41,768 nt of DNA from positions 1 through 41,768 of the forward strand of contig CAZOIA010000023.1 of the NCBI GenBank assembly GCA_964579675.1, read 5' to 3'. Of the stretch, positions 1 through 9,046 are shown piece by piece. The notes under the pieces were generated by a model, which worked only from the letters and a program-made list of their open reading frames with translations, was not told the origin of the DNA and did no database searches. Positions within the stretch are counted from its first letter, which is position 1. Every line of letters starts with the position of its first letter. Source of the DNA: CAZOIA01 sp964579675 (GTDB lineage Bacteria > Planctomycetota > Phycisphaerae > UBA1845 > PWPN01). Made by a program: the position numbers and the translations under genes.

Positions 1-2
1 GG

Positions 3-1433
3 CAGGACGCTCTTTCGTGGGACCGCTGGGACCTGCCATGGAGTTCCTGTGAACCAGCCCAACACAAGTGGGACCGGTCCTACCTGGTGAACCGGGGCAA
101 GAAGGTGCGGGCGTACCGGGCCAGGAACGCCCACCTGTTGCCGACGCTGGATTACAACGCCTCCTGGTCTTGGGACCGCAGCGAGCGAACGTATTCCTGT
201 GGGCCTTGGCGTGATACCACTAACGGCGATACCCGTTGGCAGGTAAGGCCCCGTGAGGACGGCAAGTTTGAGGTGACGGTCTTCAAGCGTGACGCGAAGG
301 GCGACTGGAAACAGGACAAGCAGAGCACGAGCGACGGAGGTGGGTTCTGGCCCTTGGCGGCTGAGCATGTGCAGGACTGGGAAGCATACGTTCGCCGCGT
401 GGTGACGTTCCTTCGCCGATCGCGGTACAAGGTCGAGTACTTCCAGATCTGGAACGAGGCCCATCCGCTCAGCGGCTTCTGGGCCGGGGACATGGACGTG
501 TACATGCAGCGCGTCCATCTGCCGGCCGCGAAGATCATCCGCGAGTTGGGCGGCAAGGTGGTCTACGGTGGTTGGCCCTGCTGCGGAACCTTGGGCGAGT
601 TCGTCTCCCTGTTGGACAAGCACAAAGCATGGGATGGCATCGACGTGCTGGACGTCCACTATTTCCCGCTCTCGTCGTGGCAGTACCTGTACGATGCAGC
701 CAGGGAACGTGGTTACCGCGACAAGGCCATCTGGCAAACCGAGATCGCCTTTACCGACGACCCCGGATTCGTCGGCAACAGCTACCCCCGCTTCCTGCAC
801 TGGGCTCTGACACACGACTGGAACCGGCCGGACAAGTACAAGCTGTTCTTCTTCGCCTATTGGTCGCCCGACGACCCCAAGGCTTACGGGTACCATCGGA
901 CCTACTACAGCGGCAAGGAGCTGTCGCATCACGGCGTGAGCGTTCAGACGCTCGGCGATCTGCTGGCCGGCCGGGGGCTTCGTGTTTATGGCCCGGTGGT
1001 CAGCAGCCCGCCCCTCAAGGCCGAGATCGACGAGCGGCTCAGCAGCCTGGAGGCGTTCTCCGTGAAGAACCGGACCGTCGTGGCAGTGCACCTGTCCGAG
1101 AACAACACGGCCAGCATCCTGACCGATTGGAATGATTCCCTGGACTCGATGCATCTGAATCATGGCGAGCCCGGGATCACGCTGACCCTGCCCCGTATCA
1201 CGCCAGCACAGGTGGCCAAGATCGAGCGGTGTGACATCGCGAATCAGCGTCTCGATCTGACCGAGGCGGCCCGGCCGGGCACGAACGGCCAGGGCCTGAC
1301 CGTGCCGGTCCCGATCCGTGACGTGGCCGAGAGCCCCGCTCGCGACTGGAACAAGAAGGCGAGCAAAGCCAGGACGTTCTACGTGGTGTTCCGCCTCCGC
1401 GCCGGCGATTCGCCTGGCCGGCGCGGAACGTGA
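3..1433 (+). CDS. Clan GH-A glycoside hydrolase (GH39-like), 5' end outside window
   Basis: The reading frame is open from base 3 with no stop, so the gene very probably begins before the window; the first internal start in frame is a GTG at 87, and residue numbers here count from it. The protein looks like a retaining TIM-barrel glycosidase. It has an acid/base-type motif IWNEAH (Glu124) and a nucleophile-type motif IWQTEIAF (Glu219) at the strand-4 and strand-7 spacing of clan GH-A. HYFP lies between them and a beta-rich tail follows. GH39 beta-xylosidase-like enzymes are the nearest match I recognise, but the substrate cannot be read from sequence. Its TGA overlaps a possible upstream GTG start of the next gene, so it probably shares that transcript. 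Neighbouring pectin-type genes suggest a side-chain glycosidase. Confidence 0.75.
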   Translation, partial: QDALSWDRWDLPWSSCEPAQHKWDRSYLVNRGKKVRAYRARNAHLLPTLDYNASWSWDRSERTYSCGPWRDTTNGDTRWQVRPREDGKFEVTVFKRDAKGDWKQDKQSTSDGGGFWPLAAEHVQDWEAYVRRVVTFLRRSRYKVEYFQIWNEAHPLSGFWAGDMDVYMQRVHLPAAKIIRELGGKVVYGGWPCCGTLGEFVSLLDKHKAWDGIDVLDVHYFPLSSWQYLYDAARERGYRDKAIWQTEIAFTDDPGFVGNSYPRFLHWALTHDWNRPDKYKLFFFAYWSPDDPKAYGYHRTYYSGKELSHHGVSVQTLGDLLAGRGLRVYGPVVSSPPLKAEIDERLSSLEAFSVKNRTVVAVHLSENNTASILTDWNDSLDSMHLNHGEPGITLTLPRITPAQVAKIERCDIANQRLDLTEAARPGTNGQGLTVPVPIRDVAESPARDWNKKASKARTFYVVFRLRAGDSPGRRGT

Positions 1434-1516
1434 GCACGCCGGCACCCCCGGATGCGAGTTGTCGGCGCGGGCTGGTCAAAGGCGCGACGGCCAGCCCGCC
1501 TGCCGAGGGATTACCC

Positions 1517-4500
1517 ATGCCGGATCGACCTGAGCCGTTCGGAGAAGCAGACGCATCGTTGCCTCCCGTTTTCCTGAAGAAACTTGACTTCCAACTGCGC
1601 ATTCATGGACCAGGCTTGCCCAGCGTGTGGGCCATTGGCATCGCCATGTTGCCGGTTCTGTTCGGGCAAAGGCCGTGCCCGGCTGCCGAGGGCGAGCCGG
1701 CGGAAATGATCCGGCACCAGTATGCCTGCGGTCCGAACGGCATGGATCTGGAAACCCTGCGAGGCTGCGGTATCACCCTCCTGAGCCATCTCCCCGGCTT
1801 CCGCGACAGGGACGCGATGGAGCGCTATATCGCCCGAGCACACGCCCTCGGTATCAAGCTGTTGCCGTATACCTCCCCGGAGAAGGCCTGGTCCGTGGAC
1901 ACGCCCGAGCGCCTGGGCCGATTCATGAAGCATCACGGCGTCAATGGGCTTCTCTACTACAAGGCCGTGGATCCAGGCCTGCATCCCGAATGGATCCTCA
2001 TCGACGAGCAGGGACGCCCCTCACCACGATACGGGTCCTGGGAACAGGACGCGGCCGGCCAGTGGAAGGTGAACTGGACCGTGTGGTATGCCCATGGGCA
2101 GAGGTTCGAGCGCAACAACGACGTCAACCTCGACTCCTGGTACATGTGCTCGAGCGCCGAGGGCTACATCGACGCCGTCGAACGCGGCATCCGGGCCGTC
2201 ATGGACGTGGGTTTTGACGGCGTGTTCCTCGACAATACGTACGAGGATCGGCTGGCACTGTGCCGGGGTCCGGAGTTCGGCAAGCACAAGCACGAGCCTG
2301 CCGGTCACAATACGGACAAGACCTACGTCGAAGTCGCCCGGCGTGTCTACGAAACGGTCAAGAGCTACGGCAAAGACAAGATCGTCCTACTGAACGACGG
2401 CACGCACGATGTCTATAAGCCGATCCGCGACGGCTGCATGTACGAGAGCTACATCAACAACTTGGCCCGGCGCGAGGGCCCGGGCCATTGGGACACGATC
2501 CTCAAGTTGGCCCGCAGGCACAACGACGAAGCTGAGCACAACCGGTTCGTGACCGCACTGAGCTACCTGGACAACTCGCCCTATCCCGCGAAGGATGATT
2601 GCTTCTACACCTACGCCTGTGCCCAGCTTTCGGGCTTCAAGTGGTCGGCCAGCAGCCGCCGGCTGGACATCGTTCGCCTGCTCTACCGGGCGCGTCTCCT
2701 CGTGCCGGCCGGGGCCATGCAGGAACAAGGCGGCCTGTGGTATCGTTACTATGACCGCGGGCTGGTGATCGTGAATCCCGACCGCCGACGCGAGACAGAG
2801 GCAGAGACAGAGGCGGAGGCGGAGGTATGGCTCCCCGTGCCCGCCTCGGTCGAGGTGCCTGTCGATCTGTACACGGGACGGCGACTGAGGGTAAAGGACG
2901 GGCGCATGCTGGTGCGCGTCGGGCCCGGCGCAGGACGGGTCATCGTGGAGCTATCGGAGGCTTCGCGAGACTACCTGGCCGAATGCGCGACGACCCTGGT
3001 GCGCGACGGCCAAGCGGTCGCCACCATCGTGCTGGCCGAGCGCCCGACGTGGGCGGCGCGGTTCGCGGCCGCGGAGTTGCAGCTCCACGTGCAGAAGATC
3101 ACCGGGGCGCTCTTGCCCATCGCCCTGGGCGACGAGAAGGCGAGCGGCACGCGCATCCTCATCGGGCCCAGCGCGGCCACAAAGCAACTGGGGCTTGGCG
3201 GCGACGACCTGAAGGACCAGGAGTACCTTGTCCACTTCCTGCCCGACGCGATCGTGCTCATGGGCAAGGACAAGGCCCAGCCGGCCCCGTCGCCGGGTGC
3301 GAGCGCGCCGGCCGACGCAAGCGGCGCAGCCCCGTCCGTGCCGCCGCCGGGCCTGTTTGACGAGCAGGCCACTTGCTATGCCGTGTACGACTTCCTGGAG
3401 AAATGCTGCGACGTGCGCTGGTACGGTCCCGGGGCGTTGGGCCTGGTCTGTCCGAGGAAGCGGACGCTCACGGTCAACCCTATCGAGGTGCGCCGGCGGC
3501 CGGCCCTGCTCTACCGCGAAGCGTCGCCGCCAAACGGATGGGGCATCGGCCGGCGGCTCTGGGGCGAGCCGGACCAGCGCGAGGTGCAGCTCTTCTGGCG
3601 GCGGCTGCGCGCCGGCGGGCAGCAGTACGAATGTAACCATTCCTTCGACGGCTACTACGACCGGTACTGGGAGAAGAACCCGCAATGCCCGCAGCTCTTC
3701 GAGGCGACCCATCCTGACTGGTTCGCGCAGGGCTACGCGGGCCGGCCGCCGCAGATGTGCTACACGAACGAGGGCTTTATCCGGCAGGTCATCCAGGACG
3801 CACGCGATTACTTCGACGGCAAAGGCCTCAAGCCGGGCGCCAAGGCCGCCGGCGATTCCTTCGCGCTCGTGCCCATGGACAACAACCGGTACTGCCAGTG
3901 CCCCACGTGCCAGGCGCAGATGATCCCTGACGAGGCGTCGAAGGACCACTTCACGCGCGGCGTCGCCAGCGATTACATCTTCGGTTTCGCCAACAAGGTC
4001 GCCCGAGCCATCAGGGAGAGCCACCCGGACAAATCCCTGGCCACGATCGCGTACTACGATTACGCCTACTACCCGCAGAAGGTCCGCCTCGAGCCGAACA
4101 TCTCCGTGCAGCCATGCCTGCACGTGCGCAACTGGTGGGCGCCGGCCATGGAGCGCAACGACATGAAGGTCTACCGCGCTTGGGTCGAGAAGGAGAGGAA
4201 TCGGCCGATCTACCTCTGGCTCTACTACTGCTTCCCCGAAGAGGCCGCCGCCAATCGCAAGGGCCACTGCTTCCCCGGCTTCTTCGCCCACACGGCCGCC
4301 CGGCAGATCAAGATGTTCGCCAGGGACGGCATCCGCGGCGCGTTCCTCAACGGTTTGGGCGAGCAGGTGGATACCTACGTTACCTTCAAGCTCTTCGACG
4401 ACCCGACGCTTGACGTAGACCGGCTGCTCGACGAGTTCTTCACCCGCTACTACGGGGCAGCGGCCGGGCCGATGAAACAGCTCTACCTGAGCATCGAGTC

Positions 4501-4735
4501 CATCTACTCAGCCCCAGCCAACTATTCGGAGGAGGTGCGCACCGCCAATCGCCACTTCCACCAGACCGAGGAGATGGCCTGGAAGTACCTCGGCACGCCT
4601 GAGCGCATGGCTGACCTGGGCCGCCTGATGCAGCAGGCCAAGGCCGCTGCCGCGACCGACATGGAGAAACGCCGCGTCGCCCTGTTCGAGGACGCCGTCT
4701 GGAAGTACATGGTGGAAGGAAAGGGGTCGCGTTGA
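1517..4735 (+). CDS. Fusion: TIM-barrel glycosidase-like + GH67 N-terminal-like + DUF4838
   Basis: I chose the ATG at 1517 (1072 aa) because GAGGGA lies 6 bases upstream; an in-frame GTG at 1430 overlaps the previous stop. A hydrophobic stretch ending in CPAAEG at about residues 37-57 looks like a signal peptide behind a long n-region. Residues of about 60-400 read as a TIM barrel with DGVFLDN, typical of uncharacterised putative glycosidases. An EA-rich low-complexity link precedes an alpha-glucuronidase GH67 N-terminal-like domain (about 490-680). The DUF4838 region (about 700-980) follows, with a CQCPTC cysteine cluster and a PMDNNRY motif. DUF4838 proteins occur in polysaccharide loci but their activity is unknown to me. 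The fusion suggests two carbohydrate-processing modules in one exported chain. Confidence 0.75.
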   Translation: MPDRPEPFGEADASLPPVFLKKLDFQLRIHGPGLPSVWAIGIAMLPVLFGQRPCPAAEGEPAEMIRHQYACGPNGMDLETLRGCGITLLSHLPGFRDRDAMERYIARAHALGIKLLPYTSPEKAWSVDTPERLGRFMKHHGVNGLLYYKAVDPGLHPEWILIDEQGRPSPRYGSWEQDAAGQWKVNWTVWYAHGQRFERNNDVNLDSWYMCSSAEGYIDAVERGIRAVMDVGFDGVFLDNTYEDRLALCRGPEFGKHKHEPAGHNTDKTYVEVARRVYETVKSYGKDKIVLLNDGTHDVYKPIRDGCMYESYINNLARREGPGHWDTILKLARRHNDEAEHNRFVTALSYLDNSPYPAKDDCFYTYACAQLSGFKWSASSRRLDIVRLLYRARLLVPAGAMQEQGGLWYRYYDRGLVIVNPDRRRETEAETEAEAEVWLPVPASVEVPVDLYTGRRLRVKDGRMLVRVGPGAGRVIVELSEASRDYLAECATTLVRDGQAVATIVLAERPTWAARFAAAELQLHVQKITGALLPIALGDEKASGTRILIGPSAATKQLGLGGDDLKDQEYLVHFLPDAIVLMGKDKAQPAPSPGASAPADASGAAPSVPPPGLFDEQATCYAVYDFLEKCCDVRWYGPGALGLVCPRKRTLTVNPIEVRRRPALLYREASPPNGWGIGRRLWGEPDQREVQLFWRRLRAGGQQYECNHSFDGYYDRYWEKNPQCPQLFEATHPDWFAQGYAGRPPQMCYTNEGFIRQVIQDARDYFDGKGLKPGAKAAGDSFALVPMDNNRYCQCPTCQAQMIPDEASKDHFTRGVASDYIFGFANKVARAIRESHPDKSLATIAYYDYAYYPQKVRLEPNISVQPCLHVRNWWAPAMERNDMKVYRAWVEKERNRPIYLWLYYCFPEEAAANRKGHCFPGFFAHTAARQIKMFARDGIRGAFLNGLGEQVDTYVTFKLFDDPTLDVDRLLDEFFTRYYGAAAGPMKQLYLSIESIYSAPANYSEEVRTANRHFHQTEEMAWKYLGTPERMADLGRLMQQAKAAAATDMEKRRVALFEDAVWKYMVEGKGSR
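2792..2827 (+). repeat. In-frame 12-bp/6-bp tandem repeat
   Basis: Two near-identical 12-base units (GAGACAGAGGCA/G) are followed by GAGGCG and GAGGTA. They encode an alternating Glu/Thr/Ala run between the TIM-barrel and GH67-like parts of the fusion protein. Every unit is a multiple of three, so expansion or loss would keep the frame. It is probably a flexible acidic linker. Confidence 0.7.
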
Positions 4736-4780
4736 TTAACAACCCTGCTGCACCACGTGTTTCGTGAAGGAGATGACATT

Positions 4781-7702
4781 GTGAAGGTTGCACGACACTG
4801 TTGGGTTGCCCTTGCATCGGCGATGGCAGCGTCTTTCTCTGCTCCCTTTGTCGGGGAAACTCCGGCCGCCGAGCCGCTGCCGGTCAAGCGCGTTCGCCTC
4901 ACCGTGGAGGAGTCCGGCGGCGTGGACCGCATCGCCTGGCCCGTCACGCAGGGCGTACCGTTTGGCGAGGGCGATTTTCCGGTCGACACACCGGCCCGGG
5001 TGGTGCTGGAAGATGGCAAGTCGCTACCTCCCCAGACACTGTGCCTGGCGACCTGGAGCAAGGACCGCAAGTTCGTCAAATGGCTGTTGGTGGATTTTCA
5101 GATTGACCTGAAAGCCAACCAGACGCGGCAAGTGTATCTGGAGTACGGCCCCGCGGTCCAAGCTCCCGAGCCGACAACCGCGCTGACCGTCACTCATCCC
5201 GAGAACGACAAGATCCTTCGGGTGGATACCGGCCCGATGCAATTGGAGTTGCGGACCGATAGCGCGGACTTCTTCTCCGCTTGCCGCGTTCGGACCGAGA
5301 ACGGGTGGCGTGACCTGCTGAGCGGCAAGCCCGGGGCGCATCTGTACATGACCGATCAGGAGGGCCGGCGTTACCAGTCAAACCAGAGTCGTGAGCTACC
5401 GAAGATCCAGGTGGAAGACGCCGGCCCCCTGCGGGCCAGCGTCTGCATTCGCGGCCGGCACGCCTCGGCCGACGGCCAATCGTTCTGCCCGTACGTCCTA
5501 CGCATCCACGCGTACGCCGGCAGGAGCGACCTTCGCGTCTATCACACCTTCGTGTTCACCGGTGACGCCGATAGACACGAATTCACCGAGGTGGGAATGA
5601 ACTTCCCAGTGGACCTCGGCGGAGACGTGAAGATAGCTTTCGGCGGCAGCGCAGGTGCCCACGAAATCACCGCGGGCAAGACGGCCCTGTTCCTGCAGAC
5701 CTCCGACCTTGAGTACATGGTCAGCAGGGACGGCGAGGCATTCGCCCGGGGCGATAAAAACAGCGGCTGGGCGAGCCTTTCCGGCCGAGGGGGATCGGTG
5801 ATCGTGGCCCTTCGAGACCTCTGGCAAGAGTATCCCAAGGGCATCGAGCTGACCGCCGGCCGGATGGACCTGCAGTTCTGGCCGAAGGCCTACGGTGAGC
5901 GCCTGGTCTTTCGCACCCCCTGGGACGAGGAGGCGATCTTCTTTAACCGCACCCGCAGTGAGGAGCAGGTAAAAAAACTCCTGGCGGCCCGGCCCACCGC
6001 GCCGCTGAACCTCAAGAGCTTCGCCATATTTAACGAAGACGATCTGATCTGGGTGGAGGAGATGCTCCGGAAGTACGCCCCCGAGCGCACGGCTTCATAC
6101 AATGACACCGGCACGTTTGACGGCTACGGGGCGGCCAAGACGCATGAGTTCGTCCTTCGCCTTTCGCCGCGGGCGGCTCCGGCGGAGGCGTGTGAGGCCT
6201 TCGGCCGATGCGTCCAGGAGCCGGTGGTCGCCCCGGCTGACCCGGCCCACACCTGCGCCACCGGGGCTCTCCGGCATGCCTACCATAGGGGCGATCCGAT
6301 GTTCCAGGACGTGGACGCCGGCCTGGACGCCCTGGTGGAAACGGTGATCCTCGAGCCCCGCCGGCTGTGCCGGCGCTATGGCATGTGGACGTGGGGCAGC
6401 CTGATGTGCAGCCATGCCAGCGGCGTCACTTATGTCTACCGCTACCACAAGAACAACGGCACGCCGATGATCGCCTCCAAGTACATCGGCCCGTACAACA
6501 ACGAGTCCAACGACCAGGTGTGGAACGTGTGGTTCAACTTCGTCCGCACCGCCAATCGGGAACACTTCCTCCTGGCCGAGTCGGTGAGCGAGCAGATGGC
6601 CGACGTGGCGATCTGCCACGCGGGTGGGGCCAAGGGTTTGATGCATTACCACAACGCCCACCACTGGAGCGGCGGGCACAGCCCCTCGCACACGCTGATT
6701 GGGGGAATCATGCTCCACTACTACTTCACCGGCAACCGGCGCATGCTGGAGATCGCCCGGGAGGTGGCGGACTGGGCGGTGCGCAGGCAGGAGCCGTGCG
6801 GGATCGTCAGCAATCGCCATCTGCTGTTGACGCGCGAGTTCGCCTCTCCACTCCTGTGCGTACTGGACGTCTACCAGGCGACCTGGGAGGAAGCATACGG
6901 CCGGCTGGCCAAGCGGAGCCTCACCTGGCTGCTGCGGACGCAGGAAACGCCGGGCACCCTTCCCGCAACCGTTTTCACGCGCGGCGAGAAGGGGGACGAG
7001 GCCTGGGTGATCCCGGGCAATGAGCCGGGCCATCACGGCAGCACCGTCTACCCAATCTACTACGATGCGTATCGCCTGTTCGACAGCGAGTTGCTGCGAA
7101 AGACCATTCTCGCCGAGGCCGACCAGCACGTCTTCAAGGGCGCCGTGCACAACTACTTCACGGCAGAGATGGCCGAGAAGATGCTCCCCGATCCGGTGGA
7201 TCTGTACCGGGTGGACGACCGCTGGTACTGGTGCCACTGGATCCATCCGCAGTTTATCGGATATGGTAATCCCATCGTCTGCGTGGCCTACGACATTACT
7301 GCCGATCCCCTCTACGCCGCCTGGGCCGACTATATACTCCACGAGTACTTCGTGGACCGGGCGGAGCGGGTCAAGAACCTCGCTCCTTTCAAGTTCACCT
7401 ATACGTGCTTCGCCCAGCCGATCTCGGCCCTGATGCAGATCGTTCACGATGCCGCGACAAGAGACCCTGAAGCGTTCAGGAAAGCCCGGGCCGAGTGGAG
7501 GCGCCGGCGCGAAGCCAACGGCGTGCCGTTGTACACCGGCCCCCACGACTGGCTGCCCCGAGACCAGGCGCACTTTGACGCCGGGGGGCGCGTGCTCGGG
7601 GCCGAACTGGTCCGGCTGAAGGGGCGGCCCCGGGACGAACGGGACCGCACGCCCAGGTCGATCGGAAGAATCTCGCCTGATGAGGAGGATCTGACAAAAT
7701 GA
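4781..7702 (+). CDS. PcRGLX/PL26-like exo-rhamnogalacturonan lyase family protein
   Basis: The GTG at 4781 is chosen because AAGGAG lies 8 bases upstream and the product then starts with a clean Sec signal peptide (MKVARHCWVALASAMAASF, cut near TPAAEP). That gives 973 aa. The N-terminal part (KRVRLTVEESGGVDR, WPVTQGVPFGEGDFP) matches the RIFT-barrel domain of PcRGLX-like proteins. The middle and C-terminal parts are rich in aromatic and His motifs (HYHNAHHWSGGHSP, YYFTGNRRM) of an alpha/alpha barrel. Family knowledge: PcRGLX (PL26) cleaves rhamnogalacturonan-I from the end. Activity here is inferred from homology and from the PL1 lyase nearby. Its stop overlaps the next start (ATGA). Confidence 0.75.
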   Translation: MKVARHCWVALASAMAASFSAPFVGETPAAEPLPVKRVRLTVEESGGVDRIAWPVTQGVPFGEGDFPVDTPARVVLEDGKSLPPQTLCLATWSKDRKFVKWLLVDFQIDLKANQTRQVYLEYGPAVQAPEPTTALTVTHPENDKILRVDTGPMQLELRTDSADFFSACRVRTENGWRDLLSGKPGAHLYMTDQEGRRYQSNQSRELPKIQVEDAGPLRASVCIRGRHASADGQSFCPYVLRIHAYAGRSDLRVYHTFVFTGDADRHEFTEVGMNFPVDLGGDVKIAFGGSAGAHEITAGKTALFLQTSDLEYMVSRDGEAFARGDKNSGWASLSGRGGSVIVALRDLWQEYPKGIELTAGRMDLQFWPKAYGERLVFRTPWDEEAIFFNRTRSEEQVKKLLAARPTAPLNLKSFAIFNEDDLIWVEEMLRKYAPERTASYNDTGTFDGYGAAKTHEFVLRLSPRAAPAEACEAFGRCVQEPVVAPADPAHTCATGALRHAYHRGDPMFQDVDAGLDALVETVILEPRRLCRRYGMWTWGSLMCSHASGVTYVYRYHKNNGTPMIASKYIGPYNNESNDQVWNVWFNFVRTANREHFLLAESVSEQMADVAICHAGGAKGLMHYHNAHHWSGGHSPSHTLIGGIMLHYYFTGNRRMLEIAREVADWAVRRQEPCGIVSNRHLLLTREFASPLLCVLDVYQATWEEAYGRLAKRSLTWLLRTQETPGTLPATVFTRGEKGDEAWVIPGNEPGHHGSTVYPIYYDAYRLFDSELLRKTILAEADQHVFKGAVHNYFTAEMAEKMLPDPVDLYRVDDRWYWCHWIHPQFIGYGNPIVCVAYDITADPLYAAWADYILHEYFVDRAERVKNLAPFKFTYTCFAQPISALMQIVHDAATRDPEAFRKARAEWRRRREANGVPLYTGPHDWLPRDQAHFDAGGRVLGAELVRLKGRPRDERDRTPRSIGRISPDEEDLTK

Positions 7703-8910
7703 CTGATGAGGTGTCGTTTGAGATGGCTCATTGTCCGATCTGCGGGCTGGCACTGCTCTTGATGCTCTCCGGCTGCGCGGCCCGCCACGCGGGCCCGTGG
7801 GACCTGCCGGCGCTGACCAGGCCACCGCGCATGGAATGGGGTGATCAAAGAGGTCCGGTCCGGGGGCTCTACTACGAAGGCGAGCCCTACGCCGGCCATG
7901 GGACGCGCGTATTTGCTTACTACGGCGCACCGGATGACGTCACCGACAAAGTACCCGCGATGGTACTGGTGCACGGCGGCGGAGGTGAGGCGTTCGCCGA
8001 GTGGGTCGAGCTGTGGGTCCGACGAGGTTACGCGGCGATGGCGATGGACCTGTCCGGGCGCGGCCCCGACGGCGAACGGCTGCCGGACGGCGGACCCGAT
8101 CAGGGTGACGCGCGGGAGATTGAGAAGTTCCACCACATCGCGCGGGGCGTGAAGGAGGCCTGGCCCTATCATGCGGTGGCGAACGTGATCCGGGCCCATT
8201 CCCTGCTGCGGACTCTACCGGAGGTTGCTCCTGGTCGCATCGGGATCACGGGCATTTCGTGGGGCGGCTACGTGACGTGCATCGTGGCCGGGCTGGATGA
8301 TCGGTTCAGGCTGGCGGTCCCCGTTTATGCCTGCGGATTCCTCCACGAGAACAGCGAGTGGCTGAAGACCTTCGCCCGGATGTCGCCGCGCCACCGGCAG
8401 CTTTGGATCGACAATTACGACCCCTCGCGGTACCTGCCCGACTGCCGCATGCCGATCCTGTTCGTTACGGGCACCAACGATTTGGCCTACCCGCTGGACA
8501 GCCATCAGAAAAGCTACCGCCTCGTGCGCGGCCCGCGGACGCTGTGCGTTACGGTCGGGATGCCGCACAGCCATCCCGCGGGCTGGGCACCGAAGGAGAT
8601 CGGTATCTTTGCCGATTCCGTGCTGCGCGATGGCAAACCGCTGGCCCGCTTCGAGAACGTAAGCCGCCACGGGCGCGACGTGATCGCTCGATTCGAGGCT
8701 GCCGTCCCCGTCAAAGAGGCCGCCCTGCATTACACCACGGACGTCGGCCCCTGGGCCGAGCGCGAATGGCACACGCTGCCGGCCCGGATTCAGGACGGGC
8801 ACGTCCAGGCGAAGCTGCCGCCCGAAACGGAAAAGGGCATCGTCTACTTCCTGACCGTCACCGACGAACGGGGCGCGGTCGTATCGACGGAACACGATAG
8901 CGAGGGGTAA
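7699..8910 (+). CDS. Lipoprotein alpha/beta-hydrolase, acetyl xylan esterase-like
   Basis: This 403-aa protein starts at ATG 7699, overlapping the upstream stop by 4 bases with GAGGAGG ahead of it, so it is translationally coupled. The N-terminus is a lipoprotein signal with lipobox LSGC (Cys26), so it is probably membrane anchored. The hydrolase core shows an oxyanion region HGGGGEAF, nucleophile elbow GISWGG (Ser187), acid TGTNDLAYP (Asp261) and a His at 290-292 (MPHSH). This is the layout of dienelactone hydrolase/AXE1 esterases. A C-terminal beta-sandwich of about 90 residues follows. The likely role is removal of acetyl or other ester groups from the polysaccharide. A copy of its last 25 codons reappears at 10531. 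Confidence 0.75.
   Translation: MTDEVSFEMAHCPICGLALLLMLSGCAARHAGPWDLPALTRPPRMEWGDQRGPVRGLYYEGEPYAGHGTRVFAYYGAPDDVTDKVPAMVLVHGGGGEAFAEWVELWVRRGYAAMAMDLSGRGPDGERLPDGGPDQGDAREIEKFHHIARGVKEAWPYHAVANVIRAHSLLRTLPEVAPGRIGITGISWGGYVTCIVAGLDDRFRLAVPVYACGFLHENSEWLKTFARMSPRHRQLWIDNYDPSRYLPDCRMPILFVTGTNDLAYPLDSHQKSYRLVRGPRTLCVTVGMPHSHPAGWAPKEIGIFADSVLRDGKPLARFENVSRHGRDVIARFEAAVPVKEAALHYTTDVGPWAEREWHTLPARIQDGHVQAKLPPETEKGIVYFLTVTDERGAVVSTEHDSEG
8850..8888 (+). repeat. 39-bp direct repeat, copy A (inside esterase 3' end)
   Basis: An exact 39-base match to 10554-10592 lies in the same orientation. Similarity extends left to ACGGAAAAGGGC at 8827 with the same spacing in both copies. This copy is inside the intact esterase gene. 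Confidence 0.9.
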
Positions 8911-8927
8911 CAGGGAAGGTGAGAACG

Positions 8928-9014
8928 ATGAGAATCCCACAACCCGGCGAAGCGTTCCGAACCGCCTCGCGGGTTGCAGGAGGTGAAATCGACGGCGTGG
9001 AGATAAACGAGTGA
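8928..9014 (+). CDS. Possible 28-aa small ORF
   Basis: An ATG at 8928 with AAGGTGAG about 5 bases upstream opens a 28-codon frame between the esterase and oxidoreductase genes. Its product is not recognised, and no signal or motif is seen. It may be a real leader or small protein, or chance. Confidence is low because the only support is the ribosome-binding-like sequence and position. Confidence 0.2.
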   Translation: MRIPQPGEAFRTASRVAGGEIDGVEINE

Positions 9015-9046
9015 TCTGGGAAACCTCGGTTAAGGAGATCGCTGAA

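Noticed and set aside
2951..4291. 446-aa minus-strand frame
   Set aside because: Shadow of the DUF4838 gene, with no motif and valine/arginine-rich composition.
6095..7930. 611-aa minus-strand frame
   Set aside because: Shadow of the PcRGLX-like gene; the + strand has signal peptide, ribosome site and family motifs.
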